Positions 37,836 through 47,946 of a stretch of DNA of 64,000 nucleotides are shown here, piece by piece. The notes below the pieces were generated by a model. It made no database searches and was not told where the DNA came from. It worked only from the letters and a program-made list of their open reading frames with translations. Position numbers and translations under genes: made by a program. Every line of letters begins with the position of its first letter. Positions within the stretch are counted from its first letter, which is position 1. Origin of the DNA: Nakazawaea peltata (Eukaryota > Ascomycota > Pichiomycetes > Alaninales > Pachysolenaceae); contig BCGQ01000007.1 in the NCBI GenBank assembly GCA_001599355.1, positions 686,620 through 750,619 on the forward strand, in the 5' to 3' direction.

Positions 37836-40800
37836 ATGAAGGCTTCTTTCAGAACTCTTGAGCGCGAGGAGCGGTTCAAGAACCCTCCTAAAGATAAGAA
37901 GGAGTTGTATCCGGAGTTAGTGGATGCAGTCTCTCCTCACATCGGATCATTCAATGCTTTAACTGAAGGTCCAGGTGGAGGATTATTGAACTTGGGTGTC
38001 AAAGATATCGGGTCAATTACCGTTTTTGACACCAACAATGATACCCTGTTGGGTAACAAGTTGAGTATCAGAGTCGATTCTGTACAATTGCTGAAGCCAT
38101 CGGTACCTAATACCGATAAGTTGTCCATCAACAGAAGAACTTACCCAGCCGAATGTAGAGAAAGAATGGTTACTTATAGATCCAAGTTCATGTTGAAAGT
38201 TGTATGGAATGTGAACAATGGTGAGGAAATCAGTGAGGTCAGAGATGCAGGTCAAGTTCCTATCATGGTCAAATCTAACAGATGTCATTTGGAGAATTTG
38301 TCTCCCGCCGAATTAGTTCAACTGAGAGAAGAATCCGACGAATTAGGTGGTTATTTCATCGTTAATGGTATCGAGAAGTTGATCCGTATGTTGATTGTTC
38401 AAAGAAGAAACCATCCAATGCTGATTATCCGTCCTTCCTTCGCCAACAGAGGTGCCTCATATACAAAATTCGGTATCCAAATCAGATCCGTAAGGCCTGA
38501 TCAAACCTCTCAAACTAACGTCTTACATTATCTTAACGATGGTAATGTGACATTCAGATTCAGTTGGAGAAAAAACGAATATTTGGTTCCTGTCATGATG
38601 GTGCTCAAACTGTTAGTAGAAACCAGTGATAGAGAAATCTTTGATGGTATCGTAGGCGCCGAAACCACCAACTCGTTCTTGACCGATCGTTTGGAATTGA
38701 TGTTAAGAACTTACAAGAGTTACAACTTGTACTCTCAGCAAGAAACTTTGGCATATTTGGGTGACAAATTCAGAGTCGTTTTCAACGCCTCTCCGGACGT
38801 CTCCGATATCGATGTCGGTAAAGAAGTGTTGAGAAGAATCGTCTTAGTCCACTTACCCAACAACGAAGACAAGTTCAGAATGTTATTGTTCATGATCAGA
38901 AAATTATACGCGTTAGTCGCCGGAGATTGCGCGCCGGATAATCCCGATGCATCACAACACCAAGAAGTCTTAGTCGGTGGATTCCTTTACGGTATGATCT
39001 TAAAGGAGAAGGTGGAGGAATATTTACAAAGTATTCGTTTACAAATTCAATCTGATATCAACCGTGGGGTCGCCGTTAACTTCAATGATAGAAAGTATAT
39101 GAGTAGGGTCTTTATGAGGATCAACGAAAACATCGGTCAGAAGTTACAATACTTCTTAAGTACTGGTAACTTGGTATCTCAATCCGGGTTGGATTTACAA
39201 CAAGTTTCCGGTTATACCGTTGTTGCCGAGAAGATCAATTTCCACAGATTCATTTCCCATTTCCGAATGGTTCACAGAGGTTCTTTCTTCGCTCAGTTGA
39301 AAACTACCACTGTTCGTAAATTGCTCCCAGAATCGTGGGGTTTCTTATGTCCTGTCCATACACCGGATGGATCTCCGTGTGGTTTATTGAACCATTTACT
39401 GTTCAAATGTAAAATTGCTACTAGTGAGTCTGATGTCTCCAAGGTTCCTGAGGCTTTAAGATTATTGGGTGTTTCTTCTGCCCAACTGTTCGCTGCTGGT
39501 CCTAAAGTATGCTGTGTTCAATTAGACGGTAAGGTTGTAGGATGGTGTTCTCATGAACAAGGTAAGATCATTGCTGATACTTTGAGATATTGGAAAGTTG
39601 AAGGAACTCATGGTTTACCTTTAGATTTGGAAATTGGTTACGTTCCTCCTTCCACTAAAGGTCAATATCCTGGTTTGTACATCTTTGGAGGTTATTCTAG
39701 AATGATGAGACCTGTTAAATACTTGCCTTTAGGCAAAGAGGATATCGTTGGTCCATTCGAACAAGTATATATGAATGTTGCTGTCACTCCTGAAGAGATT
39801 GAGAACAATGTACATACTCATGTCGAGTTTGCTCCAACTAATATGTTATCCATCTTGGCTAACTTGACTCCATTCTCCGACTTCAACCAATCTCCAAGAA
39901 ATATGTACCAATGTCAGATGGGTAAGCAAACTATGGGTACTCCGGGTGTTGCTTTGGTTCATAGATCTGATAACAAATTGTATCAATTACAAACTGGTCA
40001 GACTCCAATTGTTAAGGCCAATTTGTATGACAATTTCGGTATGGACAACTTCCCTAACGGCACTAATGCCGTCGTTGCCGTTATCTCTTATACTGGTTAC
40101 GATATGGATGATGCGATGATCATCAACAAATCTGCCGATGAAAGAGGTTTCGGTTATGGTACAGTTTTGAAGGTTGAGAAGGTCGACTTGAGTAATGGAA
40201 GAAGAAGAGGTGATCCAATCACTCAACATTTCGGTTTTGGACAAGATGAATGGCCAGAGCAATGGAAAGACAAATTGGATGACGATGGGTTACCTATTAT
40301 TGGTGTAAAGGTCGAGGAAGGTGATCCAATTGTTGCTTATTATGATGAGACTATTGGTAAGACCAAGGTTAAGACTTACCACTCTTCTGAACCAGCTTAT
40401 ATCGATGAGGTCAAATTACTTGGAGATGATAATGGAGACCAAGAATTCCAAAGTTTGACCATCAAATATAGAATTACCAGACAGCCTCAAATTGGTGATA
40501 AATTCTCTTCCAGACACGGACAGAAAGGTGTTTGTTCTAGAAAATGGCCAGCTATTGATTTACCATTCAGTGAGACTGGTATTCAACCAGATGTCATCAT
40601 TAACCCTCATGCTTTCCCATCTCGTATGACCATTGGTATGTTTGTCGAGTCTCTTGCCGGTAAAGCTGGTGCCTTACATGGTATTCTGCAAGATGCCACT
40701 CCATGGAAGTTCAGTGAGTCTGATACTCCTCTGGACTTCTTTGGTGAACAATTGAAACTGGCCGGTTACAATTACCACGGTAATGAACCAATGTATTCTG

Positions 40801-41339
40801 GTGCTACTGGTGAAGAATTAAGAGCCGATATTTATATTGGTGTCGTTTACTATCAAAGATTGAGACATATGGTTAACGATAAGTTCCAAGTCAGATCTAC
40901 TGGTCCAGTCAACTCCTTAACCATGCAACCTGTTAAGGGACGTAAGCGTTCTGGTGGTATTCGTGTGGGAGAAATGGAGAGAGATGCATTAATTGGTCAT
41001 GGTACTTCTTATTTGTTACAGGACAGATTATTGAACTGTTCTGATTACACTCAAACATCGGTATGTAAGAGTTGTGGTTCCTTATTGACTACTCAATCAT
41101 CTGTCCCAAGAATTGGAACTGCTTCCACTGTTCGTTGTCGTCGTTGTGCCGTCAAAGTTGACCCACTGGTATCCCATTCTAACGTTGATGAGCTGGATAT
41201 TTGGGAGGACGGTCAAGGTAATAAATTCATTGGAGGTCATGATACTACTACTGTTGCCGTGCCTTTCGTCTTGAAATACTTGGATTCTGAATTGAATGCC
41301 ATGGGTATTAAGATGACCTATAATGTTGTTCCTAAATAA
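37836..41339 (+). CDS. RPA135: RNA polymerase I second-largest subunit
   Basis: The 1167-residue protein aligns from end to end with yeast Rpa135: FRTLERE at the N-terminus, GGYFIVNGIEKLIRMLIVQRRNHPM, the wall and lobe regions, GYDMDDAMIINKSADERGFGYG, the hybrid-binding IGDKFSSRHGQKGVCS, and the C-terminal zinc-binding cysteines (CKSCG, CRRC). The frame is open 19 codons upstream but without ATG, so the ATG at 37836 (GTCAAGATGA) is the start. At least six CTG codons fall on residues that are Ala in yeast (86, 196, 259, 522, 951, 966). It makes the pre-rRNA in the nucleolus. Confidence 0.98.
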   Translation: MKASFRTLEREERFKNPPKDKKELYPELVDAVSPHIGSFNALTEGPGGGLLNLGVKDIGSITVFDTNNDTLLGNKLSIRVDSVQLLKPSVPNTDKLSINRRTYPAECRERMVTYRSKFMLKVVWNVNNGEEISEVRDAGQVPIMVKSNRCHLENLSPAELVQLREESDELGGYFIVNGIEKLIRMLIVQRRNHPMLIIRPSFANRGASYTKFGIQIRSVRPDQTSQTNVLHYLNDGNVTFRFSWRKNEYLVPVMMVLKLLVETSDREIFDGIVGAETTNSFLTDRLELMLRTYKSYNLYSQQETLAYLGDKFRVVFNASPDVSDIDVGKEVLRRIVLVHLPNNEDKFRMLLFMIRKLYALVAGDCAPDNPDASQHQEVLVGGFLYGMILKEKVEEYLQSIRLQIQSDINRGVAVNFNDRKYMSRVFMRINENIGQKLQYFLSTGNLVSQSGLDLQQVSGYTVVAEKINFHRFISHFRMVHRGSFFAQLKTTTVRKLLPESWGFLCPVHTPDGSPCGLLNHLLFKCKIATSESDVSKVPEALRLLGVSSAQLFAAGPKVCCVQLDGKVVGWCSHEQGKIIADTLRYWKVEGTHGLPLDLEIGYVPPSTKGQYPGLYIFGGYSRMMRPVKYLPLGKEDIVGPFEQVYMNVAVTPEEIENNVHTHVEFAPTNMLSILANLTPFSDFNQSPRNMYQCQMGKQTMGTPGVALVHRSDNKLYQLQTGQTPIVKANLYDNFGMDNFPNGTNAVVAVISYTGYDMDDAMIINKSADERGFGYGTVLKVEKVDLSNGRRRGDPITQHFGFGQDEWPEQWKDKLDDDGLPIIGVKVEEGDPIVAYYDETIGKTKVKTYHSSEPAYIDEVKLLGDDNGDQEFQSLTIKYRITRQPQIGDKFSSRHGQKGVCSRKWPAIDLPFSETGIQPDVIINPHAFPSRMTIGMFVESLAGKAGALHGILQDATPWKFSESDTPLDFFGEQLKLAGYNYHGNEPMYSGATGEELRADIYIGVVYYQRLRHMVNDKFQVRSTGPVNSLTMQPVKGRKRSGGIRVGEMERDALIGHGTSYLLQDRLLNCSDYTQTSVCKSCGSLLTTQSSVPRIGTASTVRCRRCAVKVDPLVSHSNVDELDIWEDGQGNKFIGGHDTTTVAVPFVLKYLDSELNAMGIKMTYNVVPK

Positions 41340-41470
41340 TCTGTTCATATATAAAGTCATTAATTAGAGTTTTGAAATTTCAATTACTATTCCTAAAAGG
41401 GTAATATAGATAAGCGATCCCAAACAGGTAATTCCTAAAAAAGTAATCGACGGAGAAAGAGAAAAGAGAT

Positions 41471-41496
41471 AAAATTTTTTAGCTCGATGCGATGAG
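41471..41496 (+). promoter_or_regulatory. RRPE and PAC motifs before THG1
   Basis: AAAATTTTTT (41471-41480, RRPE-like) and GCGATGAG (41489-41496, PAC core) are eight bases apart and end 28 bases before the ATG. In other yeasts this pair marks ribosome and tRNA biogenesis genes, bound by Stb3 and by Dot6/Tod6. The position is unusually close to the start codon. Confidence 0.55.
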
Positions 41497-41524
41497 GTTG
41501 GTCGAGGATGGGTCAAGATTGAAG

Positions 41525-42407
41525 ATGGCGAATTCACGGTAAGTTTTGTATTGCAGATGGTAGAAATTATGATGGTAAAGTACTAACTAAGAGTCACAGA
41601 TTCGAATATGTCAAAAATTTCGAAAGAGAAAACTATTTATTACCTGATACTTTCATAGTGATAAGAATAGATGGAAGAGGATTTCATAAGTTCAGTGATG
41701 CATATTCATTTGAGAAGCCAAATGATATGAGCGCATTGGAATTGATGAACCAATGCGCTCATAAGATCATGGAAGATGTCCCAGATGTAATAATGCTGTA
41801 TGGAGATAGCGATGAATATTCATTTTTACTAAGGAGGAACTGTGATGTGTTTGAGAGGAGAGAACTGAAGTTGATCACTATGTTTAGTTCATCGTTCACG
41901 ACTTATTATCAATTTTATTGGCGAGACTATTTCCCAGATAAACCTTTACAACCGAACAGATTACCCCAATTTGATCTGAGACTGGTCATGTATCCTACAG
42001 TTCAAAATGTTAGAGATTATTTCAGTTGGAGACAAGTCGATTGTCATATAAATAATTTGTACAACACAACTTTTTGGAGTTTAGTACAATTGGGTAAAAT
42101 GACACCTCAAGAACTGGAAAATAAATTAATGGGTACTCTCCTGAAAGATAAAAATGAGATTTTGTTCAGTGAATTTGGAATCAACTACAACAATGAACCT
42201 GAAATGTTCAAGAAGGGAACCTTAATAGTACGAGAATCAGATGAAGGAGTTTTGATTGGAGATTCCACGCTGGATAATTCCTCGGTGAAAAATACCCTCA
42301 GCAGAAAACAACTACAAAAAATCACAAAAACCTTAAGAAAAGCCAATTTAACTCACTACCACAAAGATATAGTCAACAACGATGAGTTTTGGCAGCAATT
42401 ACATTGA
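41525..42407 (+). CDS. THG1: tRNA-His guanylyltransferase, spliced
   Basis: Exon 1 (41525-41538) encodes MANS plus two bases. A 61-nt intron (41539-41599: GTAAGT, TACTAAC at 41581-41587, CACAG) splits codon 5, and exon 2 runs 41600-42407. The 273-residue product starts MANSRFEYVKNFE, matching yeast MANSKFGYVRQFE. It carries the metal-binding RIDGRGFHKFS and the GDSDEYSF and FSEFGINYNNEPEMFKKG motifs. It adds the essential G-1 to tRNA-His. The codon before YGDSDEYSF is CTG (41796-41798), Ala in yeast and human. It lies 185 bp after RPA135. Confidence 0.96.
41539..41599 (+). other. 61-nt THG1 intron
   Basis: Donor GTAAGT (41539-41544), branch TACTAAC (41581-41587), acceptor CACAG ending 41599. 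Splicing restores the conserved N-terminus, which gives strong support. Confidence 0.93.
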
Positions 42408-42718
42408 AATGGTATTATTTCCGCATTGGGTAATATAATTCACAGATCTTAGCCTAGTTTTGCATTTCGGGTTTCGCACACTGCCCGCGTTATTGTTTAG
42501 CGGTGCCTCGCTTGAGCCCTTTTCCGGTCACGCACGCGTGATTTGATAGATTACTTTTTCTTTTTTAGCTCAAAGAGGCAAGAACACGTAAAAATCAAGA
42601 TGCAAAATTATATTTTATTAGATGCATTAAATTTGCTTTCATTTATATAACTCATTACTGTAGGAGTATAGTATAAGAGGGTCATTGGATAGGAACCTAG
42701 TGCAATCAACCCTACATC
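42408..42718. other. Intergenic between THG1 and the Q/S-rich gene
   Basis: It contains a G/C-richer patch (CACACTGCCCGCGTTATTG, about 42478-42496) and T-rich sequence. No gene or RNA is seen. Confidence 0.45.
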
Positions 42719-44143
42719 ATGAAAACTATGAGACCTAATTTGACTATCCAATTGAATAGATCCAGAAAAAACTCCACTATGGACCGGAATGGGTCGACCG
42801 GATCTGGGTTTTTGACGCCGATTGATCAGACAATCACCACTCCGGTGTATCCGCCACCTAACCCACAATTTTTTGGAAATGCTCCTAACTCGGCGGTATC
42901 GATGAACGATTCCGCTGAAGTTAGTACTCCAGTGGAAGAGACTATCAGTAGACAAGGTTCTACATTTTCTTTATATTCGGATGATGAAATGATGACAGGT
43001 ACAGAAACCCCACAGCAATTACCTCAAGGTCAGTTCCAAAAACACCCTGGGTTAACGAGAACTTCTTCTGTCGCTTCTTCCGTGGCAGGTGGAGATAACT
43101 CGTTTGTGTATGCTATCAACTTCACAAAACAGTTTGACACATTACTCATGGCTGTGTATCAGACGTATGTGAATAAGCCTGATACTACCCCATTTGATAC
43201 TAAACATCCTCCTGGTGGGATTGCTTCTAGAGTTAGTAGAGATCTGTTACGTCAGTCGATAGTGGATAAAGTGGTGATTGATTATAAGAAAAGTGAGGAA
43301 TTGTGGGCTAAACTGAATATTGGTTATACTTTGACTGTGATTAGAAAAAGATTAATCGAGCTTTGTGATCCTCAAGCTTACCTGCTGCTGCAACTGCTGC
43401 ATCATCATCAGCAATCGTCGTTTAGTTCATTTGATGATACTCCTATTGAACTCCAACCGTTTTTGACAAGACAATCTTCTTTTGTACTGCAGCATCAATT
43501 ACAAAGACAAAACTCTACATCTTCGCAAAGCTTTTCGATATCTAATGGGTTGAATTCGACTCAACAAGCATCTGGCTCACAACATAAGCCATCTTGGTTA
43601 CATTTGAACAGTTCGTTCATGACTCATAGACTTTCATCTACAGACAGTCTCGTTGAGAATGCTAATTTTAGCAACAATTCGAGGTCACAATCTATTTCTA
43701 GAAATCAACAGCAGCATAATACACCACCTTCACTCTCAAGATGGACTTCCAATGATAACGATTTTGATATGTCATTCAACAAGACAGGATCTAATCGTGA
43801 TGACGTTATTGCACAACAAATGTTGTACTTCCCTCCTCCACAGATTCCATTTGGAGGATCGGCTAACCTTACACCTCCACAACAACAACTGGCTCAATTA
43901 GAACAACAACCATTGTCATTGAACACTCATTTAGAGAGTCCTTTCCACCCATCTTTTACAATTGGTGGTGGAAATGGAACTCCAACTAGTAGTGATCAAA
44001 GTAGCGGTTTACAGAGTCCATTTGAAGAAGTAGTGCATAGGAATAAGTCGATGGACAGTAATGCCGAAGAACAAGATCCGTTGTACAATGCTACGCATAA
44101 CAGGAAACGTGACAGTTTGATCAAGAAGAGAGGTGGTCGGTGA
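42719..44143 (+). CDS. Uncharacterised fungal protein, Gln/Ser/Asn-rich
   Basis: The 474-residue protein has one compact conserved-looking segment (about residues 120-225: FVYAINFTKQFDTLLMAVYQ, PFDTKHPPGGIASRVSRDLL, then a helix ending RKRLIELC). It is flanked by Ser/Thr-Pro-rich and Gln/Asn-rich disorder (QQQHN, PPQQQLAQLEQQP) and a basic tail (RKRDSLIKKRGGR). From memory the core resembles a small uncharacterised yeast family (YPL229W/YMR181C), but I am not sure. Its composition suggests a regulatory or RNA-associated role, which is speculation. The ATG at 42719 is the first in frame. Confidence 0.6.
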   Translation: MKTMRPNLTIQLNRSRKNSTMDRNGSTGSGFLTPIDQTITTPVYPPPNPQFFGNAPNSAVSMNDSAEVSTPVEETISRQGSTFSLYSDDEMMTGTETPQQLPQGQFQKHPGLTRTSSVASSVAGGDNSFVYAINFTKQFDTLLMAVYQTYVNKPDTTPFDTKHPPGGIASRVSRDLLRQSIVDKVVIDYKKSEELWAKLNIGYTLTVIRKRLIELCDPQAYLLLQLLHHHQQSSFSSFDDTPIELQPFLTRQSSFVLQHQLQRQNSTSSQSFSISNGLNSTQQASGSQHKPSWLHLNSSFMTHRLSSTDSLVENANFSNNSRSQSISRNQQQHNTPPSLSRWTSNDNDFDMSFNKTGSNRDDVIAQQMLYFPPPQIPFGGSANLTPPQQQLAQLEQQPLSLNTHLESPFHPSFTIGGGNGTPTSSDQSSGLQSPFEEVVHRNKSMDSNAEEQDPLYNATHNRKRDSLIKKRGGR

Positions 44144-44322
44144 TGAGTTGCATATGATTTAGTTCGTATATTATAATATCAAGACGTTTTTTTTATACAA
44201 AACCTCTCCCTAACTTAACCCACCCTGCAGAATAGTACTATTTAACAATACCCCGGATCTGAGGCAAAGGTCGTGCACAGACGAACAAATATCCAGTTAC
44301 AGAAAACCGTTTCTTTTCAGCC

Positions 44323-44414
44323 CACGTGGGGGTGTTCCGCGCATAGTAAAGAAAGCCAAGGAAGCCAAGGAAATGCAGAAAGAAAAGAGGGTGATTTTTG
44401 TTAGCGCACGTGGG
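44323..44414 (+). promoter_or_regulatory. Two Pho4-type boxes CACGTGGG upstream of PHO84
   Basis: CACGTGGG occurs at 44323-44330 and again at 44407-44414, the high-affinity form of the Pho4 E-box, about 280 and 195 bases before the PHO84 ATG. S. cerevisiae PHO84 has the same kind of paired sites. TATAAATA near 44491 follows at a suitable distance. Phosphate-starvation induction is therefore likely. Confidence 0.75.
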
Positions 44415-44604
44415 CTATTTGGGGGGTTAGTTGAAACGAGATGCACACGAGTAGATACCGAAGTGGGCAGTGGGACGAAGGCTTTTGAATATAAATAGCT
44501 TAAAAGGTGCTGAATTTGTTAATACCTCGTGTGACATTAAAACAAGGGGAAGATTTAGTGGCTTTTACAAAGTTTTACTAATAATTATACACTAATAATA
44601 AGAG

Positions 44605-46353
44605 ATGAGTTCCAGTAAAAGAGATTTGGAGGCATCTAACAAGAAGCTGAAATCTGGTAACGCTGCTTTCCATGATTTTGTGAATGATTTTGCCGATGTT
44701 GAAGATCCTTTAGAAAGAAGAAGATTAGCCCTTGAAAAAATCGATAATGCAAAGTTCGGTTGGTACCATGTTAGAGCCATCTGTGTTGGTGGTGTTGGTT
44801 TCTTGACCGATGCTTATGATATTTTTGCTATCAACTTGGCTGTCACCATGTTGAAGTTTGTTTTCTGGGAAGGTTCTATGCCAGCTTCTACTGAGACTCT
44901 TTTGAAAGTATCTACTTCCGTTGGTACTGTTATTGGTCAATTAGGTTTCGGAAGATTAGCTGATGCAGTTGGTCGTCATAGAATTTATGGTTCCGAATTA
45001 ATCATTATGATTGTCGCCACTATTTTCCAAGTCACCTTGGGTCAAGCTCCGCTGATTAACTTTGCTGCTATCTTGACCTTCTGGAGAATTTTCATGGGTA
45101 TTGGTATTGGTGCTGACTACCCAACATCATCTGTCATCACTTCTGAATTTGCAACCACTAAGCACAGAGGTCTGATCATCGGTTCTGTCTTTGCTAACCA
45201 AGGTTGGGGTCAGTTATTAGCTGGTATTGTCTCTGTCATCATCGTTAGAGCTTACAAGAGTGATTTGATCGTAGCTGCTAATGCTTCTGAATGTACTGGT
45301 GATTGTTTAAAGGCTGTCGATGAAATGTGGAGAATTTTAGTTGGTTTCGGTGCCGTCCCAGCCGTTTGTGCTTTGTACTTCAGATTAACTATTCCTCCTT
45401 CTCCAAGATATCAATTGACTAATTTGGAGGCCGAAGCTGAAGTCGAATCTGACAGTGAACAAAATACCAAGAAACAACAACCAACAGGTACCGAAGTTAC
45501 CACTGTCGATGCTCTGTCTGTTGCTGAATCTGAACCAGAAGAAAATCCAAACGGTACTTTCAGAGAATTCTGTCTGCATTTCAGTCAATGGAAACATTTA
45601 AGAATTTTGATCGGTACTGCCGGTTGTTGGTTTGCCTTGGATGTTGCTTTCTACGGTCTTGGATTGAATACCTCTGTCATTTTAGAAGCCATTGGATTTG
45701 CTAGTGACGAAAATGTCTACGACAAATTATACAATGTATGTGCTGGTAATTTGATTTTAATTTGTGCCGGTTCCATCCCAGGTTACTGGTTCAGTGTCTT
45801 CACTGTTGATATCCTCGGAAGAAAATTCATCACCATCATGGGTTTCACCATCTTGACCATCTTATTCTGTGTCATTGGTTTCGCTTACCATAAGCTTTCT
45901 CAAAATGCTTTATTAGCTTTATATGTATTATCTCAATTCTTTGAGAATTTCGGTCCAAATGCCACCACTTATATCATTGCTCTGGAATGTTTCCCATCCA
46001 AATTTAGATCTACTGCTCATGGTATTTCTGCTGCTAGTGGTAAAGTTGGTGCTATTGTTGCCCAAACAGCTTTGGGTACCCTTGTTAACCATGGATGTTC
46101 CGCTGATAACCAGAACTGTTTCTTACCTCATGTCATGGAGATCTTTGCCTTATTCATGCTGTTGGGTATCGGTTTAGGTTTCCTCTTACCAGAGACTAAG
46201 AGACAGACTTTAGAAGATTTAGCTGAGAGATTACATGGAGAGATTAATCCTAGTAGAATTGCTCTGGAGAGAAATGCCAACAACAACAATATCCCTCTCA
46301 GTGACATCAGTCAGACCGAGTCTGCTACTAAGACTAGCTCTATTGAAGCTTAG
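44605..46353 (+). CDS. PHO84: High-affinity phosphate:H+ symporter
   Basis: The 582-residue MFS protein (yeast 587) has 12 membrane segments. Hallmarks are GFLTDAYDIFAINL (helix 1), GRLADAVGRHRIYG (loop 2-3), the PHS signature region GIGIGADYPTSSVITSEFATTKHRG, a central hydrophilic loop and WFALDVAFYGLGLN (helix 7). CTG codons 150, 190 and 460 align with Ala in relatives. It imports phosphate at the plasma membrane and probably also signals. A Glu/Ser-rich loop (about 275-315) is suited to regulation. The start is the first ATG. Confidence 0.96.
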   Translation: MSSSKRDLEASNKKLKSGNAAFHDFVNDFADVEDPLERRRLALEKIDNAKFGWYHVRAICVGGVGFLTDAYDIFAINLAVTMLKFVFWEGSMPASTETLLKVSTSVGTVIGQLGFGRLADAVGRHRIYGSELIIMIVATIFQVTLGQAPLINFAAILTFWRIFMGIGIGADYPTSSVITSEFATTKHRGLIIGSVFANQGWGQLLAGIVSVIIVRAYKSDLIVAANASECTGDCLKAVDEMWRILVGFGAVPAVCALYFRLTIPPSPRYQLTNLEAEAEVESDSEQNTKKQQPTGTEVTTVDALSVAESEPEENPNGTFREFCLHFSQWKHLRILIGTAGCWFALDVAFYGLGLNTSVILEAIGFASDENVYDKLYNVCAGNLILICAGSIPGYWFSVFTVDILGRKFITIMGFTILTILFCVIGFAYHKLSQNALLALYVLSQFFENFGPNATTYIIALECFPSKFRSTAHGISAASGKVGAIVAQTALGTLVNHGCSADNQNCFLPHVMEIFALFMLLGIGLGFLLPETKRQTLEDLAERLHGEINPSRIALERNANNNNIPLSDISQTESATKTSSIEA

Positions 46354-46667
46354 GCTATATAGAATTTTGCATTTGATGATTAATAGATTATGACTATACT
46401 AAAAGAAATGATTACGTAAGCTTTCTTACTGGTTAGAATAGTTTATAGGGCTATGATTACATAAGCTTTCCCAATTAGTAAAATTGGAATAAAATACACG
46501 ACTTTATAATCATCGCCTAAGAACTGTCTCTAGAGGATGGTTTAAGAGATCTTTTTGAGACTCTACATTAATTAGACAATACAGCAACTAAGTATATTAA
46601 TCATAACGATAAACCCGATAACTATATATGTACTGTTTTTGGAAGAAATGATTCGTTAACGACTAGC
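46354..46667. other. Convergent intergenic PHO84 / RPP0
   Basis: It is AT-rich 3' flanking sequence of both genes. A 15-base near-repeat (GATTACGTAAGCTTTC and GATTACATAAGCTTTC) occurs about 45 bases apart. Nothing else is seen. Confidence 0.45.
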
Positions 46668-47600
46668 TTAGTCGAACAAACCGAAGCCCATGTCGGCATC
46701 GGATTCATCCTCTTCCTCAGCAACAGCCTCTTCAGCTGGAGCAGCATCATCGGCAGCAGCAGCGACTGGAGCAGCAGCAGCATAAGCTTCTGGGTTGGCC
46801 AATCTGTCCTTGATGGCTTCAGAACCCTCGAAGGTGTAGTCAGTGGCAATAGACAAAGCCAAAACATTCTTATAGTTGTTGATAAGAGTGTGACCAACAG
46901 ATGGCAAGGTTGGGTAACCGATAGCCAAAGAGATGGAGGCAATGGTGTTGACAGCAGAGACGAAGTGAGAAATCAACTCGTCGTCGGTGATATCCAAAAT
47001 AGAGGATGGGAAGACTTGTCCGTTGTCGTAAACTTGGACAACAGTCATACCGTAGGTGAATGGAGAGATGTTCAACAAGTTCAACAAGGAAGCTTCAGAA
47101 GCACCAACCTTTCCACCGGCTTCAACAACCTTAACGTCGTTGGTAATTTCAATGGTACCTCTGGCAATCTTGGTTGGAACACCCAAAGCTTGGAAGAAAG
47201 AGGTTTTACCTGGCTCCATACCGGTGTTACCGGCTGGGACCCAAACGTCGGCTGGAGCCAAAGCACCGGCTCTGGCTGGAGCAGCGACTCTGTTAGCAAC
47301 AACAGTGTCTCTGATGGTCTTCAAGTCACCGTTGGTGAAGATGAAACCAACGTTACCTCTAACGTATGGCAACAACTTCTCAAACTCTGGCAACTCAGCC
47401 AAGAAACCTCTGATGGCTCTTCTGACCATGGTGTTCTTACCCATCAAAACGACGGCCTCACCTCTCAAAGCCTTTCTGATTTCGTGCATTTGTTGGGAAG
47501 AGACATTGTCAACACCAACAACGAAGATAGACTTGTAGTCTTCCAACAATTGTCTTAACTTGGAGAAGTATTCAACTTTCTTTTCACGAGCGCCTCCCAT
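46668..47600 (-). CDS. RPP0: 60S ribosomal stalk protein P0 (uL10)
   Basis: The 310-residue protein starts [20 protein letters not shown] and matches yeast P0 throughout ([58 protein letters not shown]). The Ala-rich hinge and the acidic [12 protein letters not shown] tail, which contacts elongation factors, are present. It anchors P1/P2 on the GTPase-associated centre. The highly expressed gene appears to contain no in-frame CTG, as expected for a reassigned codon. The ATG is at 47598-47600. Confidence 0.98.
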   Translation of the reverse strand: MGGAREKKVEYFSKLRQLLEDYKSIFVVGVDNVSSQQMHEIRKALRGEAVVLMGKNTMVRRAIRGFLAELPEFEKLLPYVRGNVGFIFTNGDLKTIRDTVVANRVAAPARAGALAPADVWVPAGNTGMEPGKTSFFQALGVPTKIARGTIEITNDVKVVEAGGKVGASEASLLNLLNISPFTYGMTVVQVYDNGQVFPSSILDITDDELISHFVSAVNTIASISLAIGYPTLPSVGHTLINNYKNVLALSIATDYTFEGSEAIKDRLANPEAYAAAAPVAAAADDAAPAEEAVAEEEDESDADMGFGLFD

Positions 47601-47946
47601 TTCGAACTTAAATAGATGATAGGATGTTTAAAGGTTCCCTTTTGATCTAAATCAATACTCTTTAAAATATGAAAAGATGATAAATTTGACTCCTTTTTTT
47701 CACTCTAGGGAAAATGAGGGAGATGAAAAATTTTCCCACGTTCAACCAGGTGAGTTTCCTAAAATGGATGGGTTAAAATTGTAGTTTGCTGATAGGGTGG
47801 AAACCCTAGTCACGTTGACCCCTGCGCAGTGAACATCGTAACACCAAATTACACAAATAAATAAAGGGGGTTCGCAGAAGGGGGTTAGTAACGCATTTAA
47901 GTAATATATCTGTATATATTGGGTATCTTAGTTTGAGCGTAATCTT
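47601..47946. promoter_or_regulatory. Divergent promoter RPP0 / basic-tailed gene, Tbf1-like core next to CACGTT
   Basis: AAACCCTA (47801-47808; complement TAGGGTTT) lies two bases from CACGTT (47811-47816), a half-match to the Cbf1 box. Tbf1 with Cbf1 controls ribosomal-protein genes in some yeasts. AAAATTTTCCC near 47730 is an RRPE-like block. The remainder is AT-rich. Confidence 0.4.

Noticed and set aside
47884-47890. TACTAAC on the minus strand upstream of RPP0
   Set aside because: No acceptor AG follows at a suitable distance, so no RPP0 leader intron is inferred.
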